Program-made: the position numbers and the translations under genes | Notes under the pieces: generated by a model | The model's database searches: none | Told to the model about the DNA's origin: nothing | Seen by the model: the letters and a program-made list of their open reading frames with translations, nothing else | Shown: positions 1 to 12,458 of the stretch, one piece after another | Numbering within the stretch: the first letter of the stretch is position 1 | Layout: each line of letters starts with the position of its first letter | NCBI GenBank assembly: GCA_944474755.1 | Contig: OX104124.1 | Span: 5,234,437-5,298,436, forward strand | Length of the DNA stretch: 64,000 nt | Direction of reading: 5' to 3' | From: Limnoperna fortunei | Lineage: Eukaryota > Mollusca > Bivalvia > Mytilida > Modiolidae

Positions 1-3000
1 TTATTAAAACCTAATCTAAATGTTTCAGATAAGTACAATACACCTATAATTAAAATATGACTAATATACATGTTGTAACACTTACAGCTCTCTCAAGTTG
101 TTCAGATGTATGAATGCACTATTGTCAATGGCAGTAATACGATTAGAACGCAAGTTCCTGTAAAACATTAACACATTTGTTATTATTTTAACACTTGTAA
201 ATATATGTCACAATTTTATTTATTTGTAGTATTATTTAGAAAAGTGTGTTAACTTTGCAATATATGCGCATTTTATATGACACATTTTCTACATTTAATA
301 TACCTTCTGGGGCTTTTAGACATCAAATATGTATTACTTTTAATTTATTAATATAATTCTATTTGAACAAATAGTATTAGTTAATATAAATCCATTTGAA
401 ATGAATTTTATAGTTTGCTGGCTTTCAGATTTACATACATGTATTTCCTGTATTATAATACCAGGTTTTTATAGAAATATTATTTTTCAGATAATCAAAA
501 CCCTTAACTCATGGTAAACTTTAGTGCCATATTTTGACTTTTATGTGTATTGACAAAGCGTTAAACTATTAAAACACATTGTGGCGATTTCAATTGTTTG
601 GAAATATAACTTGCGTTTTGTTGATTCAGAGCTAATTACAAGGTTGAAAAAATTATCATTTTCATGGCACTTAAATCACATTACATTACTGTAATTTTTA
701 GAAGGCTGATTGATTAGCGGAGATGTTATCTAACTTAAATCCTCTATGTTTTAAATGCTTGCGCATTGTTTCGTGCGTGACATTGTACTATGAAAACAAA
801 TGGAACACTCGATTTGAATTCATGTTTGCCATGAATTTTTCCAGGATCGGCGATTCTCTCTGTCGTCCTAAGTAAAGATTTAAAACGTTCGATTTTAAAG
901 CTAGTTTGGTATACTTTCGACAATAAAGAAGGTAACAACAAGGAAAAAAGACGTATTTTTAAAGACACTTCCTTTAAATTCATAACTGCAAACGGATGAA
1001 TTACATTATAAATTTCATGAATCTGAATCGTTGTCTTGGATGATTGCGCAAAATTACATGTCATTTAATATAAAAATGTGTCATTCTTTACGACTGGTAA
1101 CTTCCTGCGGCGACGCACTCTAATTTACCACCTAATACATATAAACAATCATTAGATGAAGATAAGAAAACAAAAATAATTTTATCTAAAAAACAAATTG
1201 ACAATACTTTTGTAGTTTAACGCTAAGTACTGTAACAAAAACGCGACTGTGAATATAGTTAACGGTTTTAAATTTTAGAAAGAGGTATCAGTAATATTAT
1301 TGAATAAAAATGTAGTCTAATGAATATACTATCATAGCTGAATATATGAATATTTAATTGATTGATTGATGGATTGCTTGACGTCCACCAAGCAACATTT
1401 TAGCTTATATTCGGGACTTTGAATTTACATATAAACAAAGTTCACAGTTAATGATAGGGAACTAAGACTTATGTTGAATCAATTTACCCTCGGCAATTTT
1501 CGAGCACACATACGGCGACAGAAAAAATTTAGTATTTTTTTAAACCGCAACAATGTTACTAGGGTAGGAAGTTGATGAAATGTATAGATGTTCCTGCTTC
1601 AGAAACGCTCTTCCTTAAGATCTAGTGTGTATATGAATTAAAAGATTGGCGCATACGTATGTTAAAACATATAGAGAGGATTGTTTAAATTTGTCGGCTT
1701 TTTCAATCGAATGACTGTTAACACTTTATTTAAAAATGTAGATAAGGTTTAAGTTAAGTTATTTTTCAAAACTTATTTAAAACAGAAGTCATAGTAATGT
1801 TATTGATCAAGGAAGTTCCATAACAAACTATATAGCGTTATATATTAGTACTAATATTTACGCAAATGATAGTGCTTCATTATCAATTGAGTATCTTTTA
1901 TATTATAATGAATCTAAGAAAACTAGTGAATGCTTTCCATACTGAAGTAAAATACTAAAAAATAAACCATTTATACCAAGAATAATCATTAAACCATGCA
2001 TTCGTGGTATAGATAACGATGCACCATACGATATACTATGCGATAAAAGAAACGTTGCACGATTCGATATACCAAACGATACACGAAACTATCTATTAAA
2101 ACGATAAACGCCGTCTCACCGTTTCCATCGTATATCCTATCGTATATCGTTTCGTGCATCGTGCGTACATCGTTTGTATATCGTGCGTACAACGTTCGTA
2201 TATCGTCCGTTCATCGTTCGTACATTGTTGGTGCATCGTGCGTTTCGCTAACTTATACGTGACAGGGACTGTAACAGACAAAGCCTATAAGTATCCTCTT
2301 CTATAAACTGAATGTGATAACAAGGAATGCAAAATAACATAAATACACATACACTTATAATTAATCATCAATATAATATAAACATAAAAAAGTTTGGCTC
2401 AAAATACTTGGGACAATAGAGTGTATGTCCGATTCTGGTGAAAATAAATAATAATTTAGCTTATCAATACAATTATTGAGATTGAATAATGATAGTGTTT
2501 TTTAATTAAAAGCAGTACCTAGAAAGCGTGTTATTTGATTAATGAAAAAATATGAGTTGAAATAGTATTGGTATAATAAGCGAAAAACAAAGAAAAGAAA
2601 AAACATTACGAATATGGACAATGGTTATAAAGGAATGAAGCTTTAGAACTAAGGAATTTTTTGGTATCTTTGATAAATTAAAGCAACACTTGTGCAATTT
2701 CTATGTTATCATCTGGAGAGTTTTGGATTGTACCCAAGAAGGGTATCACCATCTAGATGATGGTTAAATGTTGATAGTTTACATAGTAAGTAAGCTCGTT
2801 GACGCTAATATAATGAATTTCGAAGAAATATGTGCACGTTATCTTCAATGTTACAACCACAGTCACATTCAGATCTTTCAGATAAGTGATGGCTTAAGTT
2901 ACTACTAACTTCATTACGAAGACGACATTATTATAATATTGAAATGTCTTGGACTAATCTTGTAGTGCGCAGGGGAACTCACCAGATCTGAACTTAACTT

Positions 3001-3399
3001 GTTCCTAAACACAGAGATAGATGGCCGATGGTAAAAAGCTAGTTTTATAGGTCTGATTACGAGACTTGAGAACATTAAAAGTTTTGTGGTTTATAAGAAG
3101 ATATTGTTCATCTTAGTTAATATTGGAGATTATATATTCAGATATATAACTAAGGAGGTATCAATGCAAAGTCTAATATATAAAAAATAATTTTTGATTT
3201 CTTCTTCTATTTTACACTAAATCCCAACCAAGTTCTTTAAAGGATGTAAAATTGTTATTCTCGTTTCTATCAAGTTGCCAGGAATTTTCATGTTTTACTA
3301 CAGTTACGATCAATCATTTTACTTAGCGAAAAATGCTTAGTAAACAAATCAAAATAACCATAGACAAAAACCATATATTTGTATTTGGCTGAGAAACAT
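1..3399. repeat. Dispersed repeat R1, copy A (left part)
   Basis: This stretch is repeated at 23556-26350 (copy B) and 45567-49080 (copy C), and its first 480 bases again, more diverged, at 50130-50880 (copy D). Long blocks of copies A to C align with only scattered substitutions. It contains no plausible coding region: the open frames at 744-1064 and 1989-2281 on the minus strand are not conserved as frames between copies. Bases 1352-1425 hold a TTGATTGATTGA tract followed by a SINE-like tail, also present in C at 47205-47275. The class of the repeat is not recognised; its downstream end in copies A and B runs into gag-like sequence, so it could be the non-coding part of an LTR element, but no LTR pair was found. 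Confidence 0.85.
1990..2275. repeat. Inverted-motif minisatellite (ATCGT/ACGAT), copy A
   Basis: The left third is built of ACGAT and CGATA motifs and the right part of ATCGT, TATCGT and GTGCGTAC motifs, so the two sides are roughly complementary and could fold into a long imperfect hairpin centred near 2100. Copies lie at 24894-25178 and 47847-48126. Apparent proteins rich in YARYTND or YDRIYDG-like strings are translations of this low-complexity DNA. Confidence 0.8.
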
Positions 3400-3850
3400 A
3401 TCTTAGTTAAGAAAATAGCAAAGAAAACCGACTGAACAACATTAGCCAAATGTTAAGGGACAGTTACAAATCCTGATACAGACAAACACAACACAAAAAC
3501 CAAAAACATAAATAACAATAGAACAAAAAATCATGGATGCACTGAGGTGCTCTGAACTACTAAGCAGTTCCTGCCTCTAATTAGTCACCGTCGAATTACT
3601 CATTGTCATGTCCAGGGAAAAGTCATATCCAGGTATAGGAAACACTACCTATGACTAAGAGAAAATGTCAGATCATACTTGAGACACGGATTTCCCGTAA
3701 CGATCAATTAAGTTATGTTGACGACCATAGAACTTCTGGAGAGAAGATCAACCTAGGTACAACAAACCCTTGTTTGAGTAGTTTAGCAGTCAACAGCAGT
3801 GATCGGTCTAGACAATCGGAATACCGATCGCAGGATCTAGAATAATGGGT
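3400..3850 (-). mobile_element. Penelope-like (PLE-a) 3' fragment, antisense
   Basis: The minus-strand translation includes YSRSCDRYSD followed by DRSLLLTAKLLKQGFV, the same region as in the plus-strand fragment at 5150-5460. The segment ends toward 3400 with the PLE-a 3' tail (reverse complement of a GTTCGGTCGGTTTTCTTTGC string). It sits inside R1 copy A and at the equivalent place in copy B (26360-26800), so it entered R1 before those copies separated. It is too short and interrupted to code for anything. Confidence 0.75.
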
Positions 3851-3859
3851 ATTTGTAAA

Positions 3860-4510
3860 GAAAAATAAACACGTTGGTAACATATGACATATATAAGCCA
3901 CAACAAAGTCAAGGTCAACTATAAAACATATGACGTTATGTGGATAACCGCTGTGTCAAATTGTTATTATTCTGTATTGAATAACTATTTTGCATGAACA
4001 CATATAAATAGTGGTCAACATATACTAGTAGTGGTTTAACTGTCTGTGCCCATACATGCCAGTGAACAGAATTTAGCAATTTAACAGACAGGGGAAGATC
4101 ACTGAAAAGAGACATGAAATGTATATAGAATATGTCTACAAATATAGTCAAAAGCTATCCAATATAGCAAACCATTACATGGAGATCATACAAACCCAAA
4201 AGTTAGTACATACGACGTAAATCAAGGCAATAGCATTTCGTCATAACTTCTTCGAAATATACAGAACTATCAGACACTTTCATTAGCAACATTAATCAAG
4301 CAAATACAAGGGAAAGTCTGCCTGAACACTCCTCTCACCAGTTAATTAGAATTATGTCAATACACAAAGAATATGCAGAAACAAAACTGACCGCTTCGCC
4401 AGATATAAACAGACGCGATGAAATGAATTTACAAAATATGTTTAGTAGACAGGAACATTTAATGTCACAACAAATGTTAAAACAATAACACAAATACTAG
4501 TAGTAGAAAG
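3860..4510 (+). pseudogene. Gag-like N-terminal remnant (R1 copy A)
   Basis: From about 4090 the sequence parallels 27000-27440 in copy B, where a plus-strand frame reads YSQKLSNIANHY and SSELFRNIQNYQT. In copy A this frame is broken by small indels and stops. In copy B the same region leads directly into a DUF1759-like gag and a zinc knuckle, so I read it as the amino-terminal part of a BEL/Pao-like gag. Functional coding is very unlikely. Confidence 0.45.
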
Positions 4511-4518
4511 AACAACCT

Positions 4519-5612
4519 TAAAATCTTAAAGCTTAAAACTAGGCTTAAAGATCTTATAAAACGCTACTTTTTCAAGAAAAACGGAAAGAGACGATACAAA
4601 TACCTAGTAATTAGTCATGACAGAACTTACTTCGTCATTAATGACTCTAAATCTACTACTAAATATACTGAAGACCAAATCTGTTAGATTTTCTGATTGA
4701 CAACATATTCGTCATGTTTGGAGGACATGTTTTTCAACAGACTGTTGGTATTCCAATGGGTACTAATTGTGCTCCTCTCCTCGCCGACCTGTTTTTGTAC
4801 TCTTATGAAGCTGAGTTCCTAGAAGGCCTGCTGAAGAAGAAAAAAAAAGACACTGGCCCAGACCTTTAATTTAACATTCCGCTATATTGATAATGTTTTG
4901 TCCCTCAACAATGCTAAATTTGGTGACTATTTACATTCAATTTACCCCAGCGAGCTTGAAATTAAAGACACCACCAATACACTAAGCTCAGCCTCTGACT
5001 TAGACCTACTTCTAGAAATAGACTCAGGAAAACTACAAACTAGACTCTACGACAAGCGTGATGACTTCAACTTTCCAATTGTCAACTTCCCGTTCATCGA
5101 CAGCAACATTCCAGCAGCTCCAGCGTATGGTTTGTACATTTCACAACTTATACGTTATTCTAGATCCTGCGATAGGTATTCCGATTTTATAGACCGATCC
5201 CTGCTGTTGACTGCTAAACTACTCAAACAAGGGTTTGTTGCACCTAGGTTGATGTTATCTCTCCAGAAGTTCTATGGTCGTCACCAGGACTTAATTGATC
5301 GTTATGGGAAATCAGTGTCTCAAATACGATCTGACATGTTTGCTGAGTCAAAGGTAGTGATTCCTATTCCTGGATTTGACTTTTCCCTAGACATGACAAT
5401 GAGTAACTCGACGGGTGTCGAATTAGAGGCAGTCACTGCTTACTCGTCCGGAGCACATGAGTGCACCCATGGATTTTATTGGGTTCGGGTTACTCTCTTC
5501 ATGTTTTTTGTGTTTTTGGTTTTTTGTGTTGCGTTTTGTCTATATCCGGATTTGTAACTGTCTCTTGACTTTTGGCTCTTGTTGTTCGGTCGGTTTTCTT
5601 TGCTATTTTTCT
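4519..5612 (+). pseudogene. Penelope-like reverse transcriptase remnant (PLE-a)
   Basis: This is a 5'-truncated reverse transcriptase of a Penelope-like family. An upstream part reads KKNGKRRYKYLVISHDRT and SKSTTKYTEDQI; after one stop comes LIDNIFVMFGG and then the RT motif IPMGTNCAPLLADLFLYSYE. A frameshift in a run of nine A at about 4840 precedes FRYIDNVLSLNN, in which the catalytic YIDD reads YIDN. The open frame 4898-5557 (219 residues) then carries YDKRDDFNFPIVNFPF and the carboxy-terminal domain. The altered catalytic residue, stop and frameshift make it inactive. Copy B of R1 lacks this block (its 27655 corresponds to the junction), so it is an insertion private to copy A or lost from B. 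Confidence 0.75.
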
Positions 5613-6470
5613 TTTTATCAGAACGAAAGGTCGCCGTTACAGGCAATGGAAGCCGCTAATGAAAAGCGTAACAAAAGCAGTGTTGCATCATTATTCTAAT
5701 TATGTTAACGAACAAATCAGGTTACATAATAAACCAAATGTCAACATACCCGATTCTAACATACATGTACGAATGCTAACCCAACAACATACATAAGCAC
5801 TCTGAACAGAGAGAAACACATACAAACTAACAACCAATGTGTGAATGATTTTTATGGATATTTAGAACAAAAACCTGCCAACATAATTATAAACCAAACA
5901 CCGATAGATAAGAACAATAGCATTCAAAATGGTGACTTGATTTGTCAAAGTTTCTCCTTAAGATAGACAGTCTTGAAGGTTATCTATCATGGAAGGACAA
6001 TTTTAAATATGTTATGCGAGAAATTAATGCATCTGCTGCTGAAGACATCAACTTAATGATAAATAGATTGGACCAGATGTAGCCAGACAAATCAACAGCG
6101 TCAAAATGTTCAATGCAGGGACAGCAGCAGTAGATTGAACAACAGCATGGAAAAACCTACGAAGCGAACCCATGAATGGTTGAAACAGCACTTCAAGAGA
6201 GCTTTCATCCTTTCCAAAAATTTCATCAAAGAAAAGATAAAGTGACATTATATACTTTCTAAATTATGAGCATCAAAAGACAAACCAGAGTATTCAGCAC
6301 TTTTGACCTATTGTGACACCGCAGCTAGAGTAAACCCAACAAGAAGCAAATTGCCGACAAATATTCATTAAAAACTACAAAGGTTTAGTTTGCAAATTCA
6401 ACAAGCAGAAAAAATAGCAAAGAAAACCGAGCTAGCAACAATAGCCTAAAGTCAAGGGACACTCTTTTCC
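5613..6470 (+). pseudogene. BEL/Pao-like gag remnant (R1 copy A)
   Basis: The beginning reads ERSPLQAMEAANEKR in the copy B counterpart at 27660, and 5950-6250 corresponds to the DUF1759-like stretch at 27979-28221 (LLKIDSLEGYLSW...). In this copy several indels and a stop interrupt the frame. The segment FHPFQKFHQ-like at 6205-6235 and the following region match copy B but are also broken. This is a decayed gag fragment; the protease part seen in copy B is absent because a PLE-a tail begins near 6410. Confidence 0.5.
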
Positions 6471-6479
6471 CATTCTAGC

Positions 6480-6990
6480 AAATACAGCGTATGGTGTGTA
6501 CATTTCATAACTTACACGTAATTCTAGATCCTGCGATCGGTATTGCAATTTTCTAGACTGATCACTGCTGTTTACTACTAAACAACTCAAAAAAGGGTTT
6601 GTCACGCCTAGGTTAATGTGATCTCTACAGAAGTTTTATGGTCGTTACCGATTTTTGATTGATCATTAAGGGAAATCATTCTCTCTAATAAGATCGGACA
6701 TTTTCGCTGCGTCATTGGTAGTGTTTCCTATTCCAGGATTTGACTTTTTCCTAGACATGATAATGAGTAACTCGACCATTGTCTAATTAGTGGCAAGCAC
6801 TGCTTACTGGTTGGGAGGACCAGAGTGACCCATGGTTTTTGTTGTGTTCGGGTTACTCTCTTTCTGTGTGCTTTGTTGTTGTGTATGTTCGTCAATATCC
6901 GGATTTGTAACTGTCCCTTGACTTTTGGCTTCGGTTGTTCGGTCGGTTTTCTTTGCTATTTTTCTAAGAATAGATTTTAGTGATGTCGGG
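6480..6990 (+). pseudogene. Degenerate Penelope-like (PLE-a) 3' fragment
   Basis: This region parallels 5125-5640 base for base with many substitutions: a relict of the AAPAYG...ISQL stretch, the RSCDRYSD relict, the SNST-like stretch and the CCCATGG...GGTTCGGGTTACTCTC tail ending in TCGGTTTTCTTTGCTATTTTTC. No frame is open. It is older than the 4519-5612 copy. Confidence 0.7.
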
Positions 6991-7006
6991 TTTGTAAGCA
7001 ATGCGA

Positions 7007-8567
7007 GCCATCATGGTAAACGTAATTACATTTGTTTCGTTGCATGAAATGTTGATAAAGTATTCAGTACAGTGTTTATATGCTTTGGATATAAACAGTA
7101 TTGTCTTTCATTTTTTCTTTTATTATACAGCTCTAAACACAAGAAATCAAGAAATCAAAACTGCATAAAAGACATTGGTTATCAGACGTGGAATTCTTAA
7201 GGTCTATATATAGACGCGTCTTCAATTGTGTTCGCTGTAAGATAACGCTTCAGATAGAGACAGAAAAGTCTCACCATAACCATTAGAAAATGTTGCAAAA
7301 GGGATGCAACACCATTTGTAATTTCCAAGAATCTTCTCGGACAGCGTAGCGTTTCTTGTAGATAAATATAATTTTGTAAAGGTCCTTATCTGCTGGCACA
7401 ACAACATATTGGTAATGCATGTGGGACATTGTTTTAGCAGCATCCAAATTTCTGCAGACTGATGAAGCGTTATTACCCATTGACCTTCTTAAACGATTAG
7501 TTCTTGTTCGCATCATGGGTTTCAACAACTCGGACAAGGTCGTCTTGCATCGCACATTGTATGGCATAGTCCTATAGTGGATCCATAGACCCACGATATG
7601 TCGGTTCTTTGGAAATAATATTAAGGAGTCTTTCTTTATCAACAATGTTCAGATCTCTATTTATCACGTTACCTAAATAGCTATAAATGAATGGGGGATA
7701 GTGGCAAGAGCAGTCAGGAAGATTGGCTTTGAAGTCATTGATCTACAGATGCTGGAATACACGTTAGTAGATTCTGGGTGCTATGGGGCAGTATACGTAT
7801 AAGACATAATCATAACGGAATCGTTTTTAAGGTATTGTGGTAGTTTGGATGTAACAGACATGTGATGTAAGATTTCCAAGATTTATATCATCCATGACTT
7901 TGTTAGTGAGCATTAAAGAAAGAAAAGTCCCAGTTTCTTGTTCATCTTTGTATGTGTAACCGGTTTGAACAATCTCAAATAATTGCAACTGACCTATAGA
8001 GAGTAGACGAAGTGTCTGTTACAGATGTCGGAAGACATTCCATATACAAGTGATAAGTGTTTTGAGTTAAAAAAATAATTTTGTGCAAATATCTGATATA
8101 ATACAATTATTAACGTTCTTAGAGTTTAAGCATGGTTGATTTTCTTGAAATGACAACCTATACACGTGAAAGAACAATAGTTATTGAAATATTCATTTTG
8201 GGCTCTAAGTATAATAAAAACATGTTTACATTTGGGAAACTAAATCTATTCTAAAAATCATTCACACGGTTCAGACATACAGAATATAGGTGTCAAAAGT
8301 AATTAATGTCAAGATCGATAGATGATGAGGAAAACAGATATTCACATGAGGACACACTCATACATTACATCCCTTCCTTTATTTAAAGTAATTAACTTTA
8401 ACTAACGGGTTTATTAGATATTATTTTTTAAACTCTACTAGATTAATTTTTAATTTAAACATATTTATTGCCATAAAGTTATAACACAGGATCGGATACA
8501 AGTTATCACAACTTATCTTATCCTCTCCATATAACACAATGAATGCTACATATACATGCATACGTCA
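7007..8567. repeat. 1561-bp tandem unit 1 (type A)
   Basis: First of four direct repeats with a spacing of exactly 1561 bases, measured at the CCATCATGG that opens each unit (7008, 8569, 10130, 11691). It carries type-A variants: AAGGTCCTTATC, TGAAGTCATTGATC and CCTTTATTTAAAG. The last 124 bases are the 3' end of the non-LTR element found intact at 13127-13250. Confidence 0.95.
7283..7775 (-). pseudogene. Penelope-like RT amino-terminal remnant (PLE-b), unit 1
   Basis: The 120-residue minus frame contains RLRRSMGNNASSVCRNLDAA followed by MHYQYVVVPADK and IIFIYKKRY. This is the segment before the first RT motifs of Penelope-like elements, where animal copies usually read as a variant of VPADKASNNIVFVCKKYY. 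A second frame just upstream corresponds to the C-x-C and KGPKYREP-type stretch that is clearer at 58702-58887. The frames are shifted against each other and the RT core is missing, so this is a dead fragment. It is nearly identical in all four units. Confidence 0.65.
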
Positions 8568-10128
8568 ACCATCATGGTAAACGTAATTACATTTGTTTCG
8601 TTGCATGAAATGTTGATAAAGTATTCAGTACAGTGTTTATATGCTTTGGATATAAACAGTATTGTCTTTCATTTTTTCTTTTATTATACAGCTCTAAACA
8701 CAAGAAATCAAGAAATCAAAACTGCATAAAAGACATTGGTTATCAGACGTGGAATTCTTAAGGTCTATATATAGACGCGTCTTCAATTGTGTTCGATGTA
8801 AAATAACGCTTCAGATAGAGACAGAAAAGTCTCACCATAACCATTAGAAAATGTTGCAAAAGGGATGCAACACCATTTGTAATTTCCAAGAATCTTCTCG
8901 GACAGCGTAGCGTTTCTTGTAGATAAATATAATTTTGTAAAGTTCCTTATCTGCTGGCACAACAACATATTGGTAATGCATGTGGGACATTGTTTTAGCA
9001 GCATCCAAATTTCTGCAGACTGATGAAGCGTTATTACCCATTGACCTTCTTAAACGATTAATTCTTGTTCGCATCATGGGTTTCAACAACTCGGACAAGG
9101 TCGTCTTGCATCGCACATTGTATGGCATAGTCCTATAGTGGATCCATTGGCCCACGATATGTCGGTTCTTTGGAAATAATATTAAGGAGTCTTTCTTTAT
9201 CAACAATGTTCAGATCTCTATTTATCACGTTACCTAAATAGCTATAAATGAATGGGGGATAGTGGCAAGAGCAGTCAGGAAGATTGGCTTTGAAGTTATT
9301 GATCTACAGATGCTGGAATACACGTTAGTAGATTCTGGGTGCTATGGGGTAGTATAGGTATAAGACATAATCATAACGGAATCGTTTTTATGGTATTGTG
9401 GTAGTTTGGATGTAACAGACATGTGATGTAAGATTTCCAAGATTTATATCATCCATGACTTTGTTAGTGAGCATTAAAGAAAGAAAAGTCCCAGTTTCTT
9501 GTTCATCTTTGTATGTGTAACCGGTTTGAACAATCTCAAATAATTGCAACTGACCTATAGAGAGTAGACGAAGTGTCTGTTACAGATGTCGGAAGACATT
9601 CCATATACAAGTGATAAGTGTTTTGAGTTAAAAAAATAATTTTGTGCAAATATCTGATATAATACAATTATTAACGTTCTTAGAGTTTAAGCATGGTTGA
9701 TTTTCTTGAAATGACAACCTATACACGTGAAAGAACAATAGTTATTGAAATATTCATTTTGGGCTCTAAGTATAATAAAAACATGTTTACATTTGGGAAA
9801 CTAAATCTATTCTAAAAATCATTCACACGGTTCAGACATACAGAATATAGGTGTCAAAAGTAATTAATGTCAAGATCGATAGATGATGAGGAAAACAGAT
9901 ATTCACATGAGGACACACTCATACATTACATCCCTTCCTTTCTTTAAAGTAATTAACTTTAACTAACGGGTTTATTAGATATTATTTTTTAAACTCTACT
10001 AGATTAATTTTTAATTTAAACATATTTATTGCCATAAAGTTATAACACAGGATCGGATACAAGTTATCACAACTTATCTTATCCTCTCCATATAACACAA
10101 TGAATGCTACATATACATGCATACGTCA
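8568..10128. repeat. 1561-bp tandem unit 2 (type B)
   Basis: Second unit, with type-B variants shared with unit 4: GATGTAAAATAACG, AAAGTTCCTTATC, TGAAGTTATTGATC, GGGGTAGTATAGG and CCTTTCTTTAAAG. A private change is CCATTGGCCCACG where the others have CCATAG. Confidence 0.95.
8844..9336 (-). pseudogene. Penelope-like RT amino-terminal remnant (PLE-b), unit 2
   Basis: Same 120-residue frame as in unit 1 with a few replacements (VGQW for VGLW; ADKELY for ADKDLY). Synonymous and non-synonymous differences look equally frequent, as expected for sequence copied without selection. Confidence 0.65.
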
Positions 10129-11689
10129 ACCATCATGGTAAACGTAATTACATTTGTTTCGTTGCATGAAATGTTGATAAAGTATTCAGTACAGTGTTTA
10201 TATGCTTTGGATATAAACAGTATTGTCTTTCATTTTTTCTTTTATTATACAGCTCTAAACACAAGAAATCAAGAAATCAAAACTGCATAAAAGACATTGG
10301 TTATCAGACGTGGAATTCTTAAGGTCTATATATAGACGCGTCTTCAATTGTGTTCGATGTAAGATAACGCTTCAGATAGAGACAGAAAAGTCTCACCATA
10401 ACCATTAGAAAATGTTGCAAAAGGGATGCAAGACCATTTGTAATTTCCAAGAATCTTCTCGGACAGCGTAGCGTTTCTTGTAGATAAATATAATTTTGTA
10501 AAGGTCCTTATCTGCTGGCACAACAACATATTGGTAATGCATGTGGGACATTGTTTTAGCAGCATCCAAATTTCTGCAGACTGATGAAGCGTTATTACCC
10601 ATTGACCTTCTTAAACGATTAATTCTTGTTCGCATCATGGGTTTCAACAACTCGGACAAGGTCGTCTTGCATCGCACATTGTATGGCATAGTCCTATAGT
10701 GGATCCATAGGCCCACGATATGTCGGTTCTTTGGAAATAATATTAAGGAGTCTTTCTTTATCAACAATGTTCAGATCTCTATTTATCACGTTACCTAAAT
10801 AGCTATAAATGAATGGGGGATAGTGGCAAGAGCAGTCAGGAAGATTGGCTTTGAAGTCATTGATCTACAGATGCTGGAATACACGTTAGTAGATTCTGGG
10901 TGCTATGGGGCAGTATAGGTATAAGACATAATCATAACGGAATCGTTTTTAAGGTATTGTGGTAGTTTGGATGTAACAGACATGTGATGTAAGATTTCCA
11001 AGATTTATATCATCCATGACTTTGTTAGTGAGCATTAAAGAAAGAAAAGTCCCAGTTTCTTGTTCATCTTTGTATGTGTAACCGGTTTGAACAATCTCAA
11101 ATAATTGCAACTGACCTATAGAGAGTAGACGAAGTGTCTGTTACAGATGTCGGAAGACATTCCATATACAAGTGATAAGTGTTTTGAGTTAAAAAAATAA
11201 TTTTGTGCAAATATCTGATATAATACAATTATTAACGTTCTTAGAGTTTAAGCATGGTTGATTTTCTTGAAATGACAACCTATACACGTGAAAGAACAAT
11301 AGTTATTGAAATATTCATTTTGGGCTCTAAGTATAATAAAAACATGTTTACATTTGGGAAACTAAATCTATTCTAAAAATCATTCACACGGTTCAGACAT
11401 ACAGAATATAGGTGTCAAAAGTAATTAATGTCAAGATCGATAGATGATGAGGAAAACAGATATTCACATGAGGACACACTCATACATTACATCCCTTCCT
11501 TTATTTAAAGTAATTAACTTTAACTAACGGGTTTATTAGATATTATTTTTTAAACTCTACTAGATTAATTTTTAATTTAAACATATTTATTGCCATAAAG
11601 TTATAACACAGGATCGGATACAAGTTATCACAACTTATCTTATCCTCTCCATATAACACAATGAATGCTACATATACATGCATACGTCA
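10129..11689. repeat. 1561-bp tandem unit 3 (type A)
   Basis: Third unit, with the type-A variants of unit 1 (AAGGTCCTTATC, TGAAGTCATTGATC, CCTTTATTTAAAG) and a private change GCAAGACCATT where the others have GCAACACC. Confidence 0.95.
10405..10897 (-). pseudogene. Penelope-like RT amino-terminal remnant (PLE-b), unit 3
   Basis: Same fragment as unit 1. The 120-residue frame differs from unit 1 only by R-I-N for R-T-N near its middle. It is not a gene in its own right. Confidence 0.65.
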
Positions 11690-11965
11690 ACCATCATGGT
11701 AAACGTAATTACATTTGTTTCGTTGCATGAAATGTTGATAAAGTATTCAGTACAGTGTTTATATGCTTTGGATATAAACAGTATTGTCTTTCATTTTTTC
11801 TTTTATTATACAGCTCTAAACACAAGAAATCAAGAAATCAAAACTGCATAAAAGACATTGGTTATCAGACGTGGAATTCTTAAGGTCTATATATAGACGC
11901 GTCTTCAATTGTGTTCGATGTAAAATAACGCTTCAGATAGAGACAGAAAAGTCTCACCATAACCA

Positions 11966-12458
11966 TTAGAAAATGTTGCAAAAGGGATGCAACACCATTT
12001 GTAATTTCCAAGAATCTTCTCGGACAGCGTAGCGTTTCTTGTAGATAAATATAATTTTGTAAAGTTCCTTATCTGCTGGCACAACAACATATTGGTAATG
12101 CATGTGGGACATTGTTTTAGCAGCATCCAAATTTCTGCAGACTGATGAAGCGTTATTACCCATTGACCTTCTTAAACGATTAATTCTTGTTCGCATCATG
12201 GGTTTCAACAACTCGGACAAGGTCGTCTTGCATCGCACATTGTATGGCATAGTCCTATAGTGGATCCATAGGCCCACGATATGTCGGTTCTTTGGAAATA
12301 ATATTAAGGAGTCTTTCTTTATCAACAATGTTCAGATCTCTATTTATCACGTTACCTAAATAGCTATAAATGAATGGGGGATAGTGGCAAGAGCAGTCAG
12401 GAAGATTGGCTTTGAAGTTATTGATCTACAGATGCTGGAATACACGTTAGTAGATTCT
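11966..12458 (-). pseudogene. Penelope-like RT amino-terminal remnant (PLE-b), unit 4
   Basis: Same fragment as unit 2 (ADKELY variant) but with VGLW as in units 1 and 3. Non-functional for the reasons given for unit 1. Confidence 0.65.

Noticed and set aside
744..1064. 106-residue minus frame (also 23951-24268 and part at 46711-46917)
   Set aside because: Present only because R1 is repeated. Copies differ by frameshifts and stops, and no domain is recognisable.
1989..2281. Frames with YARYTND-type and YDRIYDG-type repeats
   Set aside because: Translation of the inverted-motif minisatellite; composition follows the DNA repeat.
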